Part shown: positions 55,359 through 63,446 of the stretch, one piece after another
Layout: each line of letters starts with the position of its first letter
How positions within the stretch are numbered: the first letter of the stretch is position 1
Source of the DNA: Deltaproteobacteria bacterium
GTDB lineage: Bacteria > Desulfobacterota > Desulfobacteria > Desulfobacterales > Desulfatibacillaceae
Direction of reading: 5' to 3'
Assembly: GCA_016235345.1 (NCBI GenBank)
Contig: JACRLG010000016.1
Location: 1-64,000 of the forward strand
DNA: 64,000 nucleotides
Program-made: the position numbers and the translations under genes
Notes under the pieces: model-generated
Seen by the model: only the letters and a program-made list of their open reading frames with translations
Told to the model about the DNA's origin: nothing
The model's database searches: none

Positions 55359-55742
55359 ATGCTGGAAGTCACCCCTTCGGCACACGAAAAATTTACCGAG
55401 TATTTCAAGGAACAGCCTGAGGTAAGCCCCATCCGGGTTTTCCTTAACCAGGGCGGCTGCGGCGGCCCGTCCCTTGCGCTCGCCCTGGACGACCCGCAGG
55501 TAAGCGATCAGGTTTTCAGTATCAATGGATTCACCTATCTTGTGGACAAGGAGTTTTTGGCAGCCGCCAAGCCCATAAAAATCGACTTTTCGCCCTTGGG
55601 TTTCGAGCTTTCCTCAAGCCTCGTCTTTGAACCGGGCGCAGGTTGCGGCGGTTGCGGCGGAGGCTGCGGAAGCGGCCACGATCACGAAGACGGCCACAGC
55701 CACGGTGAGGGTGATGGCCACGGCGGCTGCGGCTGCCATTAG
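55359..55742 (+). CDS. HesB/IscA-like protein with Cys/His-rich tail
   Basis: 127 residues. The N-terminal 90 are HesB/IscA-like: MLEVTPSAHEKFTEYFKEQP, FLNQGGCGGPSLALAL with Cys34 at the expected metal/cluster position, and NGFTYLVDKEFLAAAKPIKI. The usual C-terminal Cys-x-Cys is replaced by a glycine-, cysteine- and histidine-rich tail (GCGGCGGGCGSGHDHEDG, then HGGCGCH), which looks metal-binding. AAAGGAG precedes the ATG. It is followed by a close paralog with TGA at codon 34. Confidence 0.88.
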   Translation: MLEVTPSAHEKFTEYFKEQPEVSPIRVFLNQGGCGGPSLALALDDPQVSDQVFSINGFTYLVDKEFLAAAKPIKIDFSPLGFELSSSLVFEPGAGCGGCGGGCGSGHDHEDGHSHGEGDGHGGCGCH

Positions 55743-55792
55743 AGAAGCCCTCGAAGATTTTCGGCCTTTTTCTATGGATTTGCGAAAAACTA

Positions 55793-55820
55793 TTGACAAG
55801 ATTCCTCCAAAGGTTATCTT
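55793..55820 (+). promoter_or_regulatory. Sigma-70-type promoter of the second HesB-like gene
   Basis: TTGACA, a 16-nt spacer and TATCTT, so the two paralogs can be expressed separately. Confidence 0.65.
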
Positions 55821-55872
55821 TTAACCAACAGGTTTTTTCGGCCTGGGGGATAAAAGCCAACAAGGAGGCATC

Positions 55873-56190
55873 ATGCTCGAAGTCACACCCTCCGCCCACG
55901 AAAGATTCGCGGAGTATTTCGCAAACCAGGATACGGTAAGCGCCATCCGGGTTTTCCTCAACCAACATGGCTGAGGCGGGCCGTCACTGGCGCTGGCTCT
56001 GGATGAGCCGCAGGCAAACGACCACGTGCTGGACATAAACGGCTTCACCTACCTCGTGGACAAGGAGTTCATGGAGCAGGCAAAGCCCATCAAGATTGAC
56101 TTTTCGCCAATGGGTTTCGAGCTTTCCTCCGGCCTTGAGATTGCCGCTGGCGGATGCAAAAGCGGAAGCTGCGGCGGAAGCTGCGGATAG
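55873..56190 (+). CDS. HesB/IscA-like protein, probable selenoprotein (TGA = Sec34)
   Basis: Reading through one TGA gives 105 residues that align without gaps to the first 90 residues of the upstream paralog: MLEVTPSAHERFAEYFANQD, then FLNQHG-U-GGPSLALALDE, NGFTYLVDKEFMEQAKPIKI and FSPMGFELSSG. The TGA (55972-55974) stands exactly at the paralog's Cys34. The coding pattern on both sides is intact, and a stem-loop follows at the distance expected for a bacterial SECIS. HesB-like selenoproteins are known in deltaproteobacteria, so selenocysteine is more likely than a nonsense mutation. The tail is CKSGSCGGSCG. AAGGAGG precedes the ATG. Ordinary gene callers will split or miss it. Confidence 0.82.
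55994..56010 (+). promoter_or_regulatory. Candidate SECIS stem-loop
   Basis: Twenty-five nt separate the TGA from the loop. GGCTC pairs with GAGCC (plus a T-G wobble) around loop TGGAT, which has a G in its first two bases as in the bacterial SECIS model. The paralog sequence at this place cannot form the stem. Confidence 0.6.
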
Positions 56191-56214
56191 TTCAAAAATC
56201 TATGGATTCTGATC

Positions 56215-56255
56215 AAAACGGGGAAAGGGCCCAGCGGCCTTTTCCCCGTTTTTTT
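56215..56255 (+). terminator. Rho-independent terminator after the HesB-like pair
   Basis: AAAACGGGGAAAGGGCC pairs with GGCCTTTTCCCCGTTTT around CAGC, followed by more Ts. It is likely to serve also the convergent cobQ transcript. Confidence 0.85.
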
Positions 56256-56301
56256 GGCCCATAGGGGGCCGCCAGTAAAACCCTTTTTGTTGGCCTGCCC
56301 C

Positions 56302-57849
56302 TTATCCCTCCCTTATCGCCGGTTCCGCCCGGTCCAGAATCGTCATAAGCCGTTTCATATTTAGGTGGTCCGAAAAATGCCTGGCCAGAAGATCGTACTG
56401 GCCCTGGCGGAAGGCATCGGCTGCGGCGGAATCGGGCGATGACAGCGATTCTTCCATATCCGGCCTCAAATCCGATAAAAACGCGTGGCAAAAGCCCGGC
56501 TGATCAAAGAGGCCGTGAAGGTAGGTCCCTATCACAAGGCCGTCAGGGGATGCGTGGCCGTCGGTCTCGCTTGCGGGCTCACCGTTTCTGGAGGAAATCC
56601 GGGCCGTGGGGGCGGGTTCCGAAAGGGCGCGGGTCCGGCCCATGTGGATTTCGTAACCGTCAATTGCGTAGCCGTTTGATATCCAGACCCCCTTGGAACG
56701 GGTGAGGATTTTTTCGGGCTGAAGTTCGGTTTCAACGTCGAGGAATCGAAGACCAACTGTGTCGCCCGGATCGCCTTCCAGGCCAAGGGGATCGCGGATA
56801 ATATTTCCAAGCATCTGGTAGCCGCCGCAGACCCCCAGGATCCTCCCCCCACTGTCCCAGTAATCCCCTATGGCCCGGTCCCAGCCGGTTTCCCGCATCC
56901 AGCCGAGATCGCTCCTCACGTTCTTGGAGCCAGGAAGGATCACAAGGTCGCAGCCCGAAAGCGCACGGGGCTTTGAAAGATAATGTAGGCTCACGGCCTT
57001 CTGGCGGATGAGCGGGTTGAAGTCCGTGAAGTTGGATATGTGGGGAAGCCGGATCACTGCGATGTTGATTCGTCCGGGAACCGGCCCTGCCGGAGGATCG
57101 ATTACGATGTCCAGGGGAAGGCCATCCTCTGAGTCGATTTCTATGTGCCGGAAATACGGCACAAGACCCAGAACCGGAAGGCCGGTGAACTCCTCGATGT
57201 AGCGGATGCCATCGTCGAAAAGCGCGGCGTCGCCCCGGAACCGGTTGATTATGAAGCCTTTTACGAGGCTTTTGTATTCTTCGGGAAGAATGTGCATGGT
57301 GCCGATGATCTGGGCGAAGACCCCGCCCCGGTCGATGTCGGCAACCAGTATCACCGGGGCTTTGGCGTACCCGGCCATGCGGAAGTTGACGAAATCGCGG
57401 CTTAAAAGGTTCATCTCGGCGCAGGAGCCCGCGCCTTCCATGATTATGAGATCGTGTTCCGACCTCAGGCGGTCCAGGCTTTCCTTGGCCTTTTCAAACA
57501 GGGGCAGGGTGTCTTTGAAATAATCCGCAGCCTTGCGGTTTCCTATGGGGCGGCCCTGCACCACCACCTGGGCCCCGGTGTCCGTGGCGGGTTTCAACAG
57601 AACCGGGTTCATGTCCACGTGGGGAGCAACACGCGCCGCCTCGGCCTGGACCACCTGGGCCCGGCCCATCTCGCCGCCAAGCCCGGTGACATGGCTATTG
57701 TTGGACATGTTCTGGGCCTTGTACGGGGCGACATTCACCCCCAGGTCGGAAAATATCCTGCACAGGGCCGCCACGGTGACGCTCTTTCCCACGTCCGAGC
57801 CGGTTCCAAGAACGGCGAGGCAGCGGGCTGAATTTTCTTTCTCGTTCAC
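56302..57849 (-). CDS. cobQ: Cobyric acid synthase
   Basis: 515 residues. Amidates adenosyl-cobyrinic acid a,c-diamide at four side chains using glutamine and ATP. The N-terminal ATPase has CLAVLGTGSDVGKSVTVAAL and KAQNMSNNSHVTGLGGEMGR; LIIMEGAGSCAEMNL and ILVADIDRGGVFAQIIGTM follow. The C-terminal glutamine amidotransferase has DLVILPGSKNVRSDLGWM, the nucleophile GRILGVCGGYQMLG, and GTYLHGLFDQPGF with the histidine. The GTG start follows GAAGGA. It is the second gene of the riboswitch-controlled cobO-cobQ unit. Confidence 0.96.
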   Translation of the reverse strand: MNEKENSARCLAVLGTGSDVGKSVTVAALCRIFSDLGVNVAPYKAQNMSNNSHVTGLGGEMGRAQVVQAEAARVAPHVDMNPVLLKPATDTGAQVVVQGRPIGNRKAADYFKDTLPLFEKAKESLDRLRSEHDLIIMEGAGSCAEMNLLSRDFVNFRMAGYAKAPVILVADIDRGGVFAQIIGTMHILPEEYKSLVKGFIINRFRGDAALFDDGIRYIEEFTGLPVLGLVPYFRHIEIDSEDGLPLDIVIDPPAGPVPGRINIAVIRLPHISNFTDFNPLIRQKAVSLHYLSKPRALSGCDLVILPGSKNVRSDLGWMRETGWDRAIGDYWDSGGRILGVCGGYQMLGNIIRDPLGLEGDPGDTVGLRFLDVETELQPEKILTRSKGVWISNGYAIDGYEIHMGRTRALSEPAPTARISSRNGEPASETDGHASPDGLVIGTYLHGLFDQPGFCHAFLSDLRPDMEESLSSPDSAAADAFRQGQYDLLARHFSDHLNMKRLMTILDRAEPAIREG

Positions 57850-57933
57850 GGCTAATCCTTCAAACCGGCGGTGGAGGCTTGATTTATCGATAAAAACGTC
57901 CGGGCATGGAGACGGGCCTATGGCTGCCTCATC

Positions 57934-58473
57934 TCAGCTTTCGATTCCCTTTCTGGCGATTACTCCGCGCTGGTAGTAATGCCTCACCTCCCGCATTTCG
58001 GTCACAAGGTCCGCCCTGTCCAGAATTTTCGGGTCGGCCCTTCTTCCGGTGATGACAAGTTCAACGCCTTCGGGTTTCTGGTCCATAAGCGAAAGCAGGT
58101 CATCGGCGGAAAAAAGGTTGAAGAACACCGCTATATTGGCCTCATCCAGGATCACAACCCTGTATTCACCAGATATCAGCGCCTTCCGGGCGTCCTCCAG
58201 GCCGTCTTTACCCGCCCTGACGTCCTCCTCCGTTGGCTTGTTCCTTATGAAGCAGCCAAGGCCGTACTGTTTTACCGTTATGAGGTCGGAAAAGCGCTCG
58301 AACGCCTCTATTTCGCTGTAGCGCATCCCCTTCACGAACTGGGCCACAAAGACCCTGAGATTCGCGGCCGCCGCCCGCATGGCAAGCCCGAAGGCTGCGG
58401 TGGTCTTGCCCTTGCCGTCCCCGGTGTAAACCTGGATGTAGCCCCTGTCCCAGAAATCCTTTTCATCGGCCAT
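57934..58473 (-). CDS. cobO: Cob(I)alamin adenosyltransferase (CobA/CobO/BtuR type)
   Basis: About 179 residues. Transfers the adenosyl group of ATP to Co(I) corrinoids. P-loop YIQVYTGDGKGKTTAAFGLA, VFVAQFVKGMRYSEIEAFER, VVILDEANIAVFFNLFSADD (Walker B) and VELVITGRRADPKILDRAD are diagnostic. ATG 58473 has AAGGAG upstream; the open frame continues upstream into the riboswitch leader and is not coding. It is 84 bp upstream of cobQ on the same strand. Confidence 0.95.
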   Translation of the reverse strand: MADEKDFWDRGYIQVYTGDGKGKTTAAFGLAMRAAAANLRVFVAQFVKGMRYSEIEAFERFSDLITVKQYGLGCFIRNKPTEEDVRAGKDGLEDARKALISGEYRVVILDEANIAVFFNLFSADDLLSLMDQKPEGVELVITGRRADPKILDRADLVTEMREVRHYYQRGVIARKGIES

Positions 58474-58583
58474 GATTTTCTCCTTCTTCTTTTCCTCCAA
58501 AGGCCGCCGTTTCGCGCAAAACCCCGGCCTTGGGGGCGGGAACCGGACTCGAAGGGCGCAGCCGGGCGATTTTTCACCGGAAC

Positions 58584-58622
58584 AAAAAAATCCCCGAACC
58601 CTTGCGACCAAGGTTCGGGGAT
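58584..58622 (-). terminator. Intrinsic terminator, expression platform of the cobalamin riboswitch
   Basis: On the minus strand ATCCCCGAACC and GGTTCGGGGAT pair perfectly and are followed by seven Ts. It lies between the riboswitch and cobO, so cobalamin binding probably favours termination. Confidence 0.85.
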
Positions 58623-58694
58623 GCCGTTTTTCATCCGCGAAAAAAATTTCGACCGCCCGTTTCCCAGTCCGCGAGGAAACGGCCAACCACTGCG

Positions 58695-58848
58695 GCAAGC
58701 AGGTCTTCCGGCTTCCGGCTCGCTCTACTCGCTGCGCCTTCCCGTCGATAACGACAGTGGCGTGGTGCAGCTTTCGTCCCCGGTTACGGCGGCGGGACCG
58801 CGACGGACTTGCACCGTCTTCCCTATAAAGGCCCTGTGGGCCGCTTGC
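58695..58848 (-). promoter_or_regulatory. Cobalamin riboswitch
   Basis: The minus strand contains the conserved core in order: GGGAAGACGGTGCAAGTCCG, CGGTCCCGCCGCCGTAA, GACGAAAGC, ACGCCACTGTCG, GGGAAGGC and the B12 box GCCGGAAGACCTGC. The ends GCAAGC and GCTTGC form P1. It controls cobO-cobQ. Confidence 0.92.
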
Positions 58849-59317
58849 ATGTCTATGCTTTTACTAACCGGCGGATGCCTGAAAGTCAAAGGTAATTTTT
58901 TGGAAGCAGCCCTTTCCCGCGCCAATAATTCGGGTTCTTCCCCGTAGACTTTTAAACGAACGGGCTTCGGATTTCAGGAAGAGCAGAGATTGTCCCAAAA
59001 TCCGGAGCCTGTGGGTTTGATCACCTTTGACAATAATGTTGCTTGACACACGTGGCATGTTGAATATAAGTTCAGCATCAAATTTTTTCATGTTAAACAC
59101 CCGCAATCCGCCGTAAGGCGCGGCTGCGTATTTTTTCACGGGCCGACAGAGGAAGAAACGCGACGGCGCGCGGGGCTTTACGGACTTTGCCATTATTTTT
59201 TGCCGACCCGGCTCCGGGCAAAATACCGGAGACGCCGGCGTTTTTTCCTCGCTTAAAAAAGACATCCATATCGTTTTCAAAGGTGCGCTTTCGCACAACC
59301 TATGCCAAGGGGGCTTT
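58849..59317. other. Intergenic region before the secreted repeat protein
   Basis: About 470 bp that hold the promoter at 59043 and, on the minus strand, presumably the riboswitch promoter. A small hairpin CTCCGG/CCGGAG lies near 59210-59230. No gene is supported. Confidence 0.4.
59043..59070 (+). promoter_or_regulatory. Sigma-70-type promoter with a long leader
   Basis: TTGACA, a 16-nt spacer and TATAAG. It points toward 59318 and would give a leader of about 240 nt. Confidence 0.5.
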
Positions 59318-62209
59318 ATGAAATCCGTTTTCGGGCCGAAAGTTCTTCTTCTCGCTGCCTTCACCTGCCTGATCCTTCTCGCGGCCCTGCCCGGCGCGGC
59401 CCTGGCCGTTAATGAAACCATCCGCGTTTCGGTGAATTCATCCGGTGAAGAAGGTAACTCCAATAGTGGAACGCCTTCGGTTTCCGCTGATGGTCGTTAT
59501 GTAGCCTTCATGTCCTCTGCAAAAAATTTGGTTGCGGATGCAGCCAATATCCAAGATATCTTTGTTAAGGACATGCAAACCGGAGCCATTATTCGCGTTT
59601 CAGAGGTTTCACCTGGAGTTCCCTCTGAATGGGGTGCCAAAGAGCCTTCTATTTCCGCTGATGGGCGCTTCGTGTCCTTCACATACCTTACGCCAGATCC
59701 AGATAGTCCCGGAAGATATCTTAATTGGATTAGGGTGTTCGATACCCAGGAAGGTGTCGGCACTGAGCTAGGTGGAGGTGAAACTTCTTCAATTTCTGCA
59801 GATGGCCGTTATGTAGCTTTTGATTATGGCCCTATTTACGTATACGATATGCAAACCGGTCGCAGTTCTGTTGTATCAAAGAGTCCAACGGGAAATGCTG
59901 CTAATCTTCCCACCGGAAATCCTTCCATCTCAGCAGACGGACGATATGTGGCCTTCTGGTCCGAGGCAAATAACCTGGTTCCTGGTGACCCCGGAACCCT
60001 TGCAGATATTTTCGTTTTTGACAGGCAAACCGAGGTCACAACCTGCGTTTCAATGGACCCGTCAGGCACTCAATTTGCAAATGGACAATGTACAGCACCC
60101 TCAATTTCCGCAGACGGACGCTACGTGGCTTTCATGTCCTCGGCGAACAACCTTATTCCCAACGATGTCCTTGACACGTCGAAGGACATTTTCGTTCATG
60201 ACATGTTAACCGGCGTCACCACTCTGGTTTCCAAAGACTCAAGCGGAAACAAAGCAGCCTCTGAGTGTAATTATCCTTCCATTTCCGCTGATGGCCGATA
60301 TATCGCTTTTTCATCCTATGCATTTCTGGCTACCAATGACAACAACGACAATATGGACATATATGTCCGTGATATTCAACTGGGCACCACCACCCTTGTC
60401 TCCAATACTTTAGAGGGATGGGCGGGGAGCGGCAAATCCTGTGTAATGTCCTCAAACGGTCAATACGTCGCTTTTTCGTCCTTTGACCCTTACATAGTTC
60501 TAAACGATAACAACGGACTATCCGATATTTTTATAAAGGACTGGGAAATGGGCGCTATAAAAATGACCATTGCCCCCAGCTATTTGATACCCTCGACAAC
60601 GCAGTCCTGGTGCCTGGACGACAAAGATTGGTATAATGAAAACCAGCTGGTAACCGGTGTGACCGTGGGGCACCACTTCATCAGGTTCAAGTCTGTTACG
60701 GATTGGATTCAACCGCAGATACTGCATATAGACATCCCCGCCGGGGAGATCACTTACCTCACCGGAACATACCACCAGGAAGGCTCTTTGAACGTTACGA
60801 TTTTCCCTGGAGCCGCCGTAAACGCAGGCGCTCTCTGGACTTTGGACGGAGTAAACTGGTATCCCAGCGATACGACGCTGCACAACCTCCTGGTGGGCCA
60901 GTACACAATTACATACAAATCGCTTGACCTCTGGAACACTCCGGCCAGCCAGACAGTAACCGTCAAAAACAAGCCGGTCGCGTGCGCCAGCGCCACATAC
61001 ACTCCCAAACCCGGCTCGGTGAAGGTGACGCTAAGCCCCCAGGCCGCCATAGACGCAGGGGCTCGCTGGAGGCTGGACGGCGGTGCATGGCAGCAAAGCG
61101 GCGACACTGTAAACAATATCCCCATAGGCCAGCACACAGTTTCCTATTTGTCGCCCAACGGCTACAACACGGTTCCGAATTGCGTTGTGAACATATACTC
61201 ATGCCAGACCGCAACCGCTTCGGCCAAATACATTTTAAGCCCCAGCCTGAAGGTTCTGATCTCACCCCAGGCGGCGATAAACGCCGGGGCAAAATGGCGG
61301 GTGGACTCCTCGCCCTGGCAGTCGAGCGGCGCAAGCCTCACCGACCTTGCACCAGGGCCGCACTCCATCACTTTCAACACCGTTGCCAACTGGACCCCGC
61401 CCTGCCGCCAGATAATCTACCTGACGGAGGGCCAGCCTTCCACCACCACCGGAATTTACACGGTCCCATCCACCATAAGGGCCTTGAGGGTGACCATCGA
61501 ACCCCAGGCTGCGGCGGCGGCCGGGGCCAGATGGCGGGTGGACTCCTCGCCCTGGCAGACAAGCGGAACGACGCTGACCGGCCTTTCCGTGGGGCAGCAC
61601 ACGGTGAAGTTCAACATCATACCGGGCTGGGTAACCCCTCTCAACAAAACGGTTGCCATCAGCTCCGGCACAACTGCCTGCACCACCGGCGTATACGCGG
61701 CAATTCAGCCCCCAGGAGCCCTGAACGTGACCGCCCTGCCCCAGGCGGTGATCGGCAAGGCTTACTGGCGGGTGTTCGACGGCGCGTTTGAAACGCCCTG
61801 GCGGGCCGCAGGAACTGGGCCGATCAACGTGCCTGCGGGCGAGCACACCGTTTTTTTCAGTGACCTTGCGGGCTTTGTCACGCCTGCCAGCCAGACCGTT
61901 ACGGTAATCGCCGGTCAGACACTCAACCTCACCGGCACATACACCATCGCGGCGACAACCACCGGAACCCTTACGGTAAGCCTTGCCCGCCCCATGGCCA
62001 TGGGAGCCCAGGCCCGCTGGCGCGTCTACGACGGCCCGTCCGGCTACTCGTCGAACTGGCTCTACATGGGAGCAAGGCTTTTGAAGGTTCCCACGGGCCA
62101 GCACACGGTGGTCTTCAAACCGGTTCCGGGCTGGGTAACCCCCAGCGACCAGACCGTAACCATCACCGTCGGCCAGGACACTAAGGCGACAGCCACCTAC
62201 ACCCGTTAA
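59318..62209 (+). CDS. Secreted beta-propeller protein with seven C-terminal PEGA-like repeats
   Basis: 963 residues. The signal peptide is LLLAAFTCLILLAALPGAALA. Residues about 30-410 hold TolB/PD40-type propeller blades, each with SISADGRYVAF-like strands and DIFVxDMQTG motifs (about six). Residues about 415-963 are seven tandem repeats of 75-80 residues with the pattern VTxxPQAAxxAGARWRVDxxxW, then VGQHTVxFxxxxGWxTPxxxTV, resembling PEGA-type surface modules. The propeller half is AT-richer than the repeat half, suggesting different histories. GGGGGC lies just before the ATG. The stop codon is the first triplet of a palindromic element. A cell-surface role is likely; no enzyme motif is seen. 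Confidence 0.85.
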   Translation: MKSVFGPKVLLLAAFTCLILLAALPGAALAVNETIRVSVNSSGEEGNSNSGTPSVSADGRYVAFMSSAKNLVADAANIQDIFVKDMQTGAIIRVSEVSPGVPSEWGAKEPSISADGRFVSFTYLTPDPDSPGRYLNWIRVFDTQEGVGTELGGGETSSISADGRYVAFDYGPIYVYDMQTGRSSVVSKSPTGNAANLPTGNPSISADGRYVAFWSEANNLVPGDPGTLADIFVFDRQTEVTTCVSMDPSGTQFANGQCTAPSISADGRYVAFMSSANNLIPNDVLDTSKDIFVHDMLTGVTTLVSKDSSGNKAASECNYPSISADGRYIAFSSYAFLATNDNNDNMDIYVRDIQLGTTTLVSNTLEGWAGSGKSCVMSSNGQYVAFSSFDPYIVLNDNNGLSDIFIKDWEMGAIKMTIAPSYLIPSTTQSWCLDDKDWYNENQLVTGVTVGHHFIRFKSVTDWIQPQILHIDIPAGEITYLTGTYHQEGSLNVTIFPGAAVNAGALWTLDGVNWYPSDTTLHNLLVGQYTITYKSLDLWNTPASQTVTVKNKPVACASATYTPKPGSVKVTLSPQAAIDAGARWRLDGGAWQQSGDTVNNIPIGQHTVSYLSPNGYNTVPNCVVNIYSCQTATASAKYILSPSLKVLISPQAAINAGAKWRVDSSPWQSSGASLTDLAPGPHSITFNTVANWTPPCRQIIYLTEGQPSTTTGIYTVPSTIRALRVTIEPQAAAAAGARWRVDSSPWQTSGTTLTGLSVGQHTVKFNIIPGWVTPLNKTVAISSGTTACTTGVYAAIQPPGALNVTALPQAVIGKAYWRVFDGAFETPWRAAGTGPINVPAGEHTVFFSDLAGFVTPASQTVTVIAGQTLNLTGTYTIAATTTGTLTVSLARPMAMGAQARWRVYDGPSGYSSNWLYMGARLLKVPTGQHTVVFKPVPGWVTPSDQTVTITVGQDTKATATYTR

Positions 62210-62363
62210 CAGGCTGTCGAAAAACGCGACCGGCAGTGTTCGCGCGTCAAAGCCAATTCCGTCACGTACCTTTAGTACGCTTGACTCATTGGCTTTTCGC
62301 ACGCCTTGCGGCTCATCGTTTTTCATCAGCCTGTATGGTTGGTGTTTTTCAACAGCCTGTTAA
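62207..62363 (+). repeat. Palindromic 3'-end element, copy 9
   Basis: It starts with the TAA stop of the secreted protein: TAACAGGCTGTCGAAAAACG. Inner arms AAAGCCAAT and ATTGGCTTTT surround GTAC-CTTTA-GTAC. A second outer end (GTTTTTCAACAGCCTGTTAA) follows the first, as in copies 6 and 7. Confidence 0.82.
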
Positions 62364-62390
62364 CCGGTCAGAAATAGCCACGTAAAACAG

Positions 62391-62428
62391 AAAGGCCCTA
62401 CCCATAAACGGAGAGGGCCTTTTTTTTT
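62391..62428. terminator. Intrinsic terminator between convergent genes
   Basis: AAAGGCCCT pairs with AGGGCCTTT and is followed by eight Ts. It stops rightward transcripts and may also act leftward for the lipoprotein gene. Confidence 0.8.
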
Positions 62429-62448
62429 ACAGCGTGAACCGCTTTCAA

Positions 62449-63219
62449 TCAGCCTGCCTTGACGGCCTTCCTCACTCCGAAGGCCCGCCGGTAATACGAG
62501 TCGTTCAAGCCGCCCCAATCCTCTTTTCCTTCAAGAAAATCGAAGGCGAAAGCGGACGAGGAATCACGGGGCTCCGCCCAGACCGACCAGCCCTTGATTT
62601 TGAAAGCCGGGTCCATGTTCCTTTCGCCCACGTTCTTCCGATACAGGGAGCCCAACTCCTTCTGGGAGGGCATCCGCCATTTTCCCCCGGCGATGCTGCA
62701 ATCGGCCACCCAGGCCACGGCGGCTTCATAGGTGGTGTCGAAGTCCTTACCCGCAACCCATTCAAGGCCAGTCAGGGAATCCGAAATCACGCCGTCCGCA
62801 GAAACGGAGAACCGTGTCGCGCCGGTGGCCAGATCGGAAACCAGGGTGCCAGCCTTCGTATACGCGGCGGTAATGACAAAAGGCTTTATCATCAGGGCCG
62901 TTTCGCCGTCCGGGCCGGACTCGGCCACAACGCTTGCGCTTGTGGTCCACTTTTCCGACCGCAGCGTCAAAACATATTTGGACAGGGGATACATCTTCCC
63001 GAAATTAAAGGTTCCGGAAGCGTCCGTTACAGCCTCGAACTCCGAGTAGCCCTTCAAGGGCTTTTCCATCCTGGCCAATACCGAGACGCCAGCCACCGGT
63101 TTTCCAAGGCCGTCCACCACCTTGCCTTCAAGCCCCGCGCCCTTTTCCTTGTTTCCGCAACCGAAAAGACAAAACACCAGTGACAAAAAAACAAGCCCGG
63201 CAATTTTTCCTGCGCTCAT
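62449..63219 (-). CDS. Lipoprotein with carboxypeptidase-regulatory-like and DUF1566 domains
   Basis: 256 residues. The lipoprotein signal is IAGLVFLSLVFCLFGC with the lipobox cysteine at about 21. Residues about 30-115 fit a carboxypeptidase-regulatory-like beta domain (GKVVDGLGKPVAGVSVLARM). Residues about 145-250 are a DUF1566 (Lcl C-terminal) domain: DSLTGLEWVAGKDFDTTYEA, WVADCSIAGGKWRMPSQKEL, GWSVWAEP. These proteins are surface or periplasmic and often numerous in Desulfobacterota; the function is unknown. Confidence 0.85.
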   Translation of the reverse strand: MSAGKIAGLVFLSLVFCLFGCGNKEKGAGLEGKVVDGLGKPVAGVSVLARMEKPLKGYSEFEAVTDASGTFNFGKMYPLSKYVLTLRSEKWTTSASVVAESGPDGETALMIKPFVITAAYTKAGTLVSDLATGATRFSVSADGVISDSLTGLEWVAGKDFDTTYEAAVAWVADCSIAGGKWRMPSQKELGSLYRKNVGERNMDPAFKIKGWSVWAEPRDSSSAFAFDFLEGKEDWGGLNDSYYRRAFGVRKAVKAG

Positions 63220-63375
63220 GCCTCTCCTCCGTTCGCCTCATGATCTCACGTGAATCGCCCCATAACCGCCGTATGGGAATCATGTTTATCACGTACAAAA
63301 CCGATTTCAAGCACCTTTTGAGGCATTTTTCATGCGGGCGGTTCCCTTTGCCAACACATGTGTTCCGATCCGAAG

Positions 63376-63404
63376 TTGACAGTTTTCCGAAATACAGATA
63401 ATAT
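63376..63404 (+). promoter_or_regulatory. Sigma-70-type promoter of the MlaE-like gene
   Basis: TTGACA, a 17-nt spacer and TAATAT, a near-consensus promoter about 45 bp before the ATG. Confidence 0.75.
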
Positions 63405-63446
63405 TAAAGTTTAAGGCCCATTGGACACAGGCCTTTCGAGGGACAC

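Noticed and set aside
55972-55974. TGA as a nonsense mutation making a pseudogene
   Set aside because: The codon aligns exactly with a functional cysteine, coding quality continues downstream, and a SECIS-like hairpin is present; selenocysteine is the better explanation.
58474-58698. N-terminal extension of the CobO gene
   Set aside because: The extension would translate the riboswitch terminator; the start with AAGGAG at 58473 matches family length.
61262-62326. 354-codon frame opposite the repeat protein
   Set aside because: Its apparent internal repeats simply mirror the repeats of the true gene.
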